A stretch of DNA of 64,000 nt from positions 2,214,716 to 2,278,715 of the forward strand of contig NC_066568.1 of assembly GCF_024679095.1 (NCBI RefSeq), written 5' to 3'. Position numbers and translations under genes: made by a program. The notes under the pieces were generated by a model. That model did not search any database. It was not told where the DNA came from and was given only the letters and a program-made list of their open reading frames with translations. The stretch is from Eriocheir sinensis (lineage: Eukaryota; Arthropoda; Malacostraca; Decapoda; Varunidae). Below, in pieces: positions 61,626 through 64,000 of this stretch (the stretch's first letter is position 1; the number at the start of each line of letters is the position of its first letter).

Positions 61626-63185
61626 TCAGCTGTGATGCATTCATGAACGAAGGAATAGAGAGATAAATAGATAGATAAATAAAGAAATAAACGTAGGAAA
61701 TATGATATAGGAGATTGTATAGAGTTGTGTCCCATTCTTACGCTTTCTTAGTGATTGATTAGATAGATAACGTGTCCACCTACCTGTTAACTAATTGGCT
61801 AATCCTCCAGGTAGGTACTGGTGTGATAAAGGTAATTAGTCTCGTCTTCAGGTAATTAGAAAGTGATTTAGAGTTAGATTTCTACATAGAGTTGATTGTT
61901 TTTACGACTGAATATGTGAGTGACGGATTTTTATATATTTATCAGCGTTTATTTCTATTAAAACCATGAATATTTTGAGGAAATTTTCGTCTTGTTTCGT
62001 TTTAATTGTCTCGTTTGAAGCGTTTCGAGACGTTCGGATAGAAGATACGAATGCGAGGAGGAGGAGGAGGAGGAGGAGGAAGAAGGAATAGAAAGAGAAG
62101 ATTTATTATAGGTGGTTAAAAGAGGAGAAAAGAAAGGAGAGGATAAAGAGGAGGAGGATAGAGAATGAAGGAGGAGGAGGAGGGAGAAGAAGGGATAGAA
62201 GAACGAGTGTTATTTGTATATATTTAATGATAGAGAAGGAAAGAAAGAGGAAGGAAAGAAGGAGGAGATGAAGGAATGGGAGAGGAAAGGGGAGGAATGG
62301 TATGGGGGAGGATGATTAAGAAAAAAAGGAGTGATGGGAAACGAGTTGAAAGGTAATGGTGGTGGTGGTGGTGATGGTGGTAATGGTGGTGATGGTGGTG
62401 GTGGTGGTGATGGTGGTGGTGGTGGTGATGGTGGTGGTGATGATGGTGGTAGTGGTGATGGTGGTGGTGGTGGTGATGGTGGTGGTGGTGGTGATGGTGG
62501 TGGTGATGAAGAAATAAGAGGAATATAAGAAAAAAGAAAAAAACATTGGTAATTAAAGTACGCAATAACTATTTTCTCATTTTTCTTTCTTCTATTCTCT
62601 TTAATGATTTTCTATTTTCGTCTGAATTTTTTTTTTTCATCTATAGTTTTTTCTTTCTTCTATTTTGTCATAAATTTTATCTGGAGTTCTTTTGTTATCT
62701 GTTGTTTTCTTATTTTTTTTTCATTTAGATTTCATGTCTTTCAAATCTAATACTTTTTCTTTAATTTTTAATGATTTTTTCATATAAAGTTATTTTTTAT
62801 CTATTTTTTCATATCAATTTCATGTCTTTCAAATTAATTAAAGGTTAATTGATTGACTGATTGAGTGATTGAGTGACTAAAGACGCAGGCTACAACAACG
62901 ACAAAAACAAACAAGCAAACACAAACAGTTGAGTTCCTTGCTGTCCCTTCATGCTGAGTTGCAGTGTTGCGTAGTGTTGCTTCCCTCCTCCCCCGCCCCC
63001 CCCTCACCGGGCGTCATTCTTGTGGTGTTGCCAGGTAGGTGTTGGGGGGTGAAGGGGAGGTAAGGGAAGGCTTGGCAGGAGAAGGGAGATGACTTTGATG
63101 TGGTGGTAGTGAAGGGGGGGGGGATGCTGGGAGGTCGGGAGATGAAGGAGGTGGTGATGAGGGCTGGGCGGCGGGCACAGGTGGG
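61626..63185. promoter_or_regulatory. Intergenic region between two divergent genes
   Basis: Contents are A/G-rich (GGA)n at 62055-62310, (GGT/GAT)n at 62352-62510, a T-rich stretch at 62560-62850, and then a rising GC content from 62980. The giant gene leaves to the left and the ankyrin gene to the right, so control elements of both probably lie here. None was pinpointed apart from the TATA box below. Confidence 0.4.
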
Positions 63186-63191
63186 GGCGGG

Positions 63192-63200
63192 TATATATAG
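63192..63200 (+). promoter_or_regulatory. TATA box of the ankyrin-repeat gene
   Basis: TATATATAG stands alone in a very GC-rich context, about 207 bp before the ATG at 63399. Transcription would be expected to start near 63220-63230. Confidence 0.5.
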
Positions 63201-63398
63201 CAGCAGCGGGCACAGCAGCAGCAGGAGGGGCGGCGGGCGTTGGCAGTGCACCGCGGCGGGTGGCGGGCGTCGCGGCGGTGGTGGCGGTGTGTCGGGTGTG
63301 TGCCTCGTGGTATACTTACTTGTGCTGCGTGGAGGTGCGGTGAGCTGTGCAACAAAGGTTCGGTGCCGCGGCTGTGGCCACCGTGGCCCACCGGCGCC

Positions 63399-64000
63399 AT
63401 GCTGCCCCTTGGTCCCTCCCTCAGGAGGAGTCTGCCGGGGCCGCCGCAGGAGGCCGGCCCCGAGGGTGACGAGGCCTCGCGCCTGGCCCGCGCCTTCGTG
63501 ACCTGCGACGAGGCGGCGGTGCAGGCGTGGCTGGGGCGCGGCGGTGACCCCGACCTGTCACTGCCCGGAGGCCACACGCCGCTCACCTTCCTGGTACGGA
63601 ACGCCACCGCGGGGAACTGGGAGGCCGTGGCGCGCCTGCTGCTGGAGGCGGGGGCGTCGTTGCAAGCGCGCGACCCTCAGGGCACGCCGCTGCTGACCAT
63701 GCTGATCAGGGCCAGCAGCCCTGACCTGGTGCGCCTGGCCCTGGACCGCGGCGCCGAAGTGAACGTGCGCGGCGCCGACGGGGACACGCCGCTGCTGGCC
63801 GCCGTGCACTACCGCCAGGTGGAGGCGCTCAAACTGCTGCTGGAGCGCGGCGCCGACCCCAGCGCGACCTCCCGGGACGGCAACTCGGCGCTCATGTGGG
63901 CGGCGGGGTGCAGCAACGGCATGGGCATGCAGCGCTCCCTGACCTGCGTCCGCGCCCTGCTGGCCCGCGGCGCTGACCCCAACTTTAGGAACCCGCGGGG
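63399..64000 (+). CDS. Ankyrin-repeat protein, N-terminal exon (partial, 200 codons)
   Basis: An open frame from ATG 63399 (CGGCGCCATGC context) runs to the window edge without a stop. Codons are strongly GC-ending. After a Pro/Gly/Glu-rich N-terminus there are ankyrin repeats. Examples are GGHTPLTFLVRN...WEAVARLLLEAGASLQARD (residues about 63-95), GTPLLTMLIRASSPDLVRLALDRGAEVNVRG, GDTPLLAAVHYRQVEALKLLLERGADPSATS, and GNSALMWAAGC...CVRALLARGADPNFRN. The TPL, LLL.GA and ADPN signatures are all present. Ankyrin arrays mediate protein binding, and no further domain is visible to tell the family. The third and fourth repeats flank an insertion (SNGMGMQRSL). The gene continues to the right. Confidence 0.87.
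   Translation, partial: MLPLGPSLRRSLPGPPQEAGPEGDEASRLARAFVTCDEAAVQAWLGRGGDPDLSLPGGHTPLTFLVRNATAGNWEAVARLLLEAGASLQARDPQGTPLLTMLIRASSPDLVRLALDRGAEVNVRGADGDTPLLAAVHYRQVEALKLLLERGADPSATSRDGNSALMWAAGCSNGMGMQRSLTCVRALLARGADPNFRNPR

Noticed and set aside
62224..62565. Poly-His frame on the minus strand
   Set aside because: Consequence of the (GGT/GAT)n microsatellite.

Overview
The window is animal nuclear DNA with spliced genes and GT-AG introns, most likely from an arthropod and quite possibly a decapod crustacean. The gene types fit an arthropod. The extreme density of microsatellites, intron-private minisatellites, TTAA-flanked MITEs and tRNA-derived SINEs resembles published shrimp and crab genomes. 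The taxon is inferred; no sequence search was possible.

Layout: (1) 1-4950, minus strand: the 5' part of a peroxisomal acyl-CoA oxidase 1 gene, seven exons, running off the left edge. (2) 5.2-10.4 kb: microsatellites followed by two large minisatellites. (3) 10.46-11.9 kb, minus: MOZART1 (MZT1, gamma-tubulin complex), whose spliced leader appears to carry a separate 27-residue membrane-peptide ORF, so the mRNA may be dicistronic. (4) 11.9-16.6 kb: a 1.6-kb pyrimidine tract and gene-poor DNA. (5) 16.7-60.5 kb, minus: one giant gene. I could join 43 coding exons with every splice phase agreeing, giving 7230 nt or 2409 residues. It encodes a secreted protein with signal peptide, furin-like site, Pro/Tyr-rich 11-residue repeats, an EAR (epilepsy-associated repeat) beta-propeller region, about 1200 residues of a repeated 'NG..L / dQ..TG..F' module, and a divergent EAR-like C-terminal region. 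(6) 63.4 kb to the right edge, plus: the first exon of a GC-rich ankyrin-repeat gene, divergent from the giant gene.

The introns of the giant gene are packed with repeats, nearly every intron having its own tandem array. At several exons, and at one ACOX1 exon, the repeated unit includes the splice site and the edge of the exon, leaving strings of decoy splice sites. Mobile DNA includes a piggyBac element with two nonsense codons, inserted inside an older TTAA-MITE, seven more copies of that MITE family, another TTAA-MITE, palindromic TA-MITEs, tRNA-derived SINEs, and a non-LTR reverse-transcriptase fragment turned into a 99-bp minisatellite.

The genes do not form an operon or pathway. The most notable items are the giant EAR/module protein (extracellular, possibly a matrix, cuticle or eggshell component by inference), the smORF-MZT1 arrangement, and the splice-site-anchored tandem duplications.
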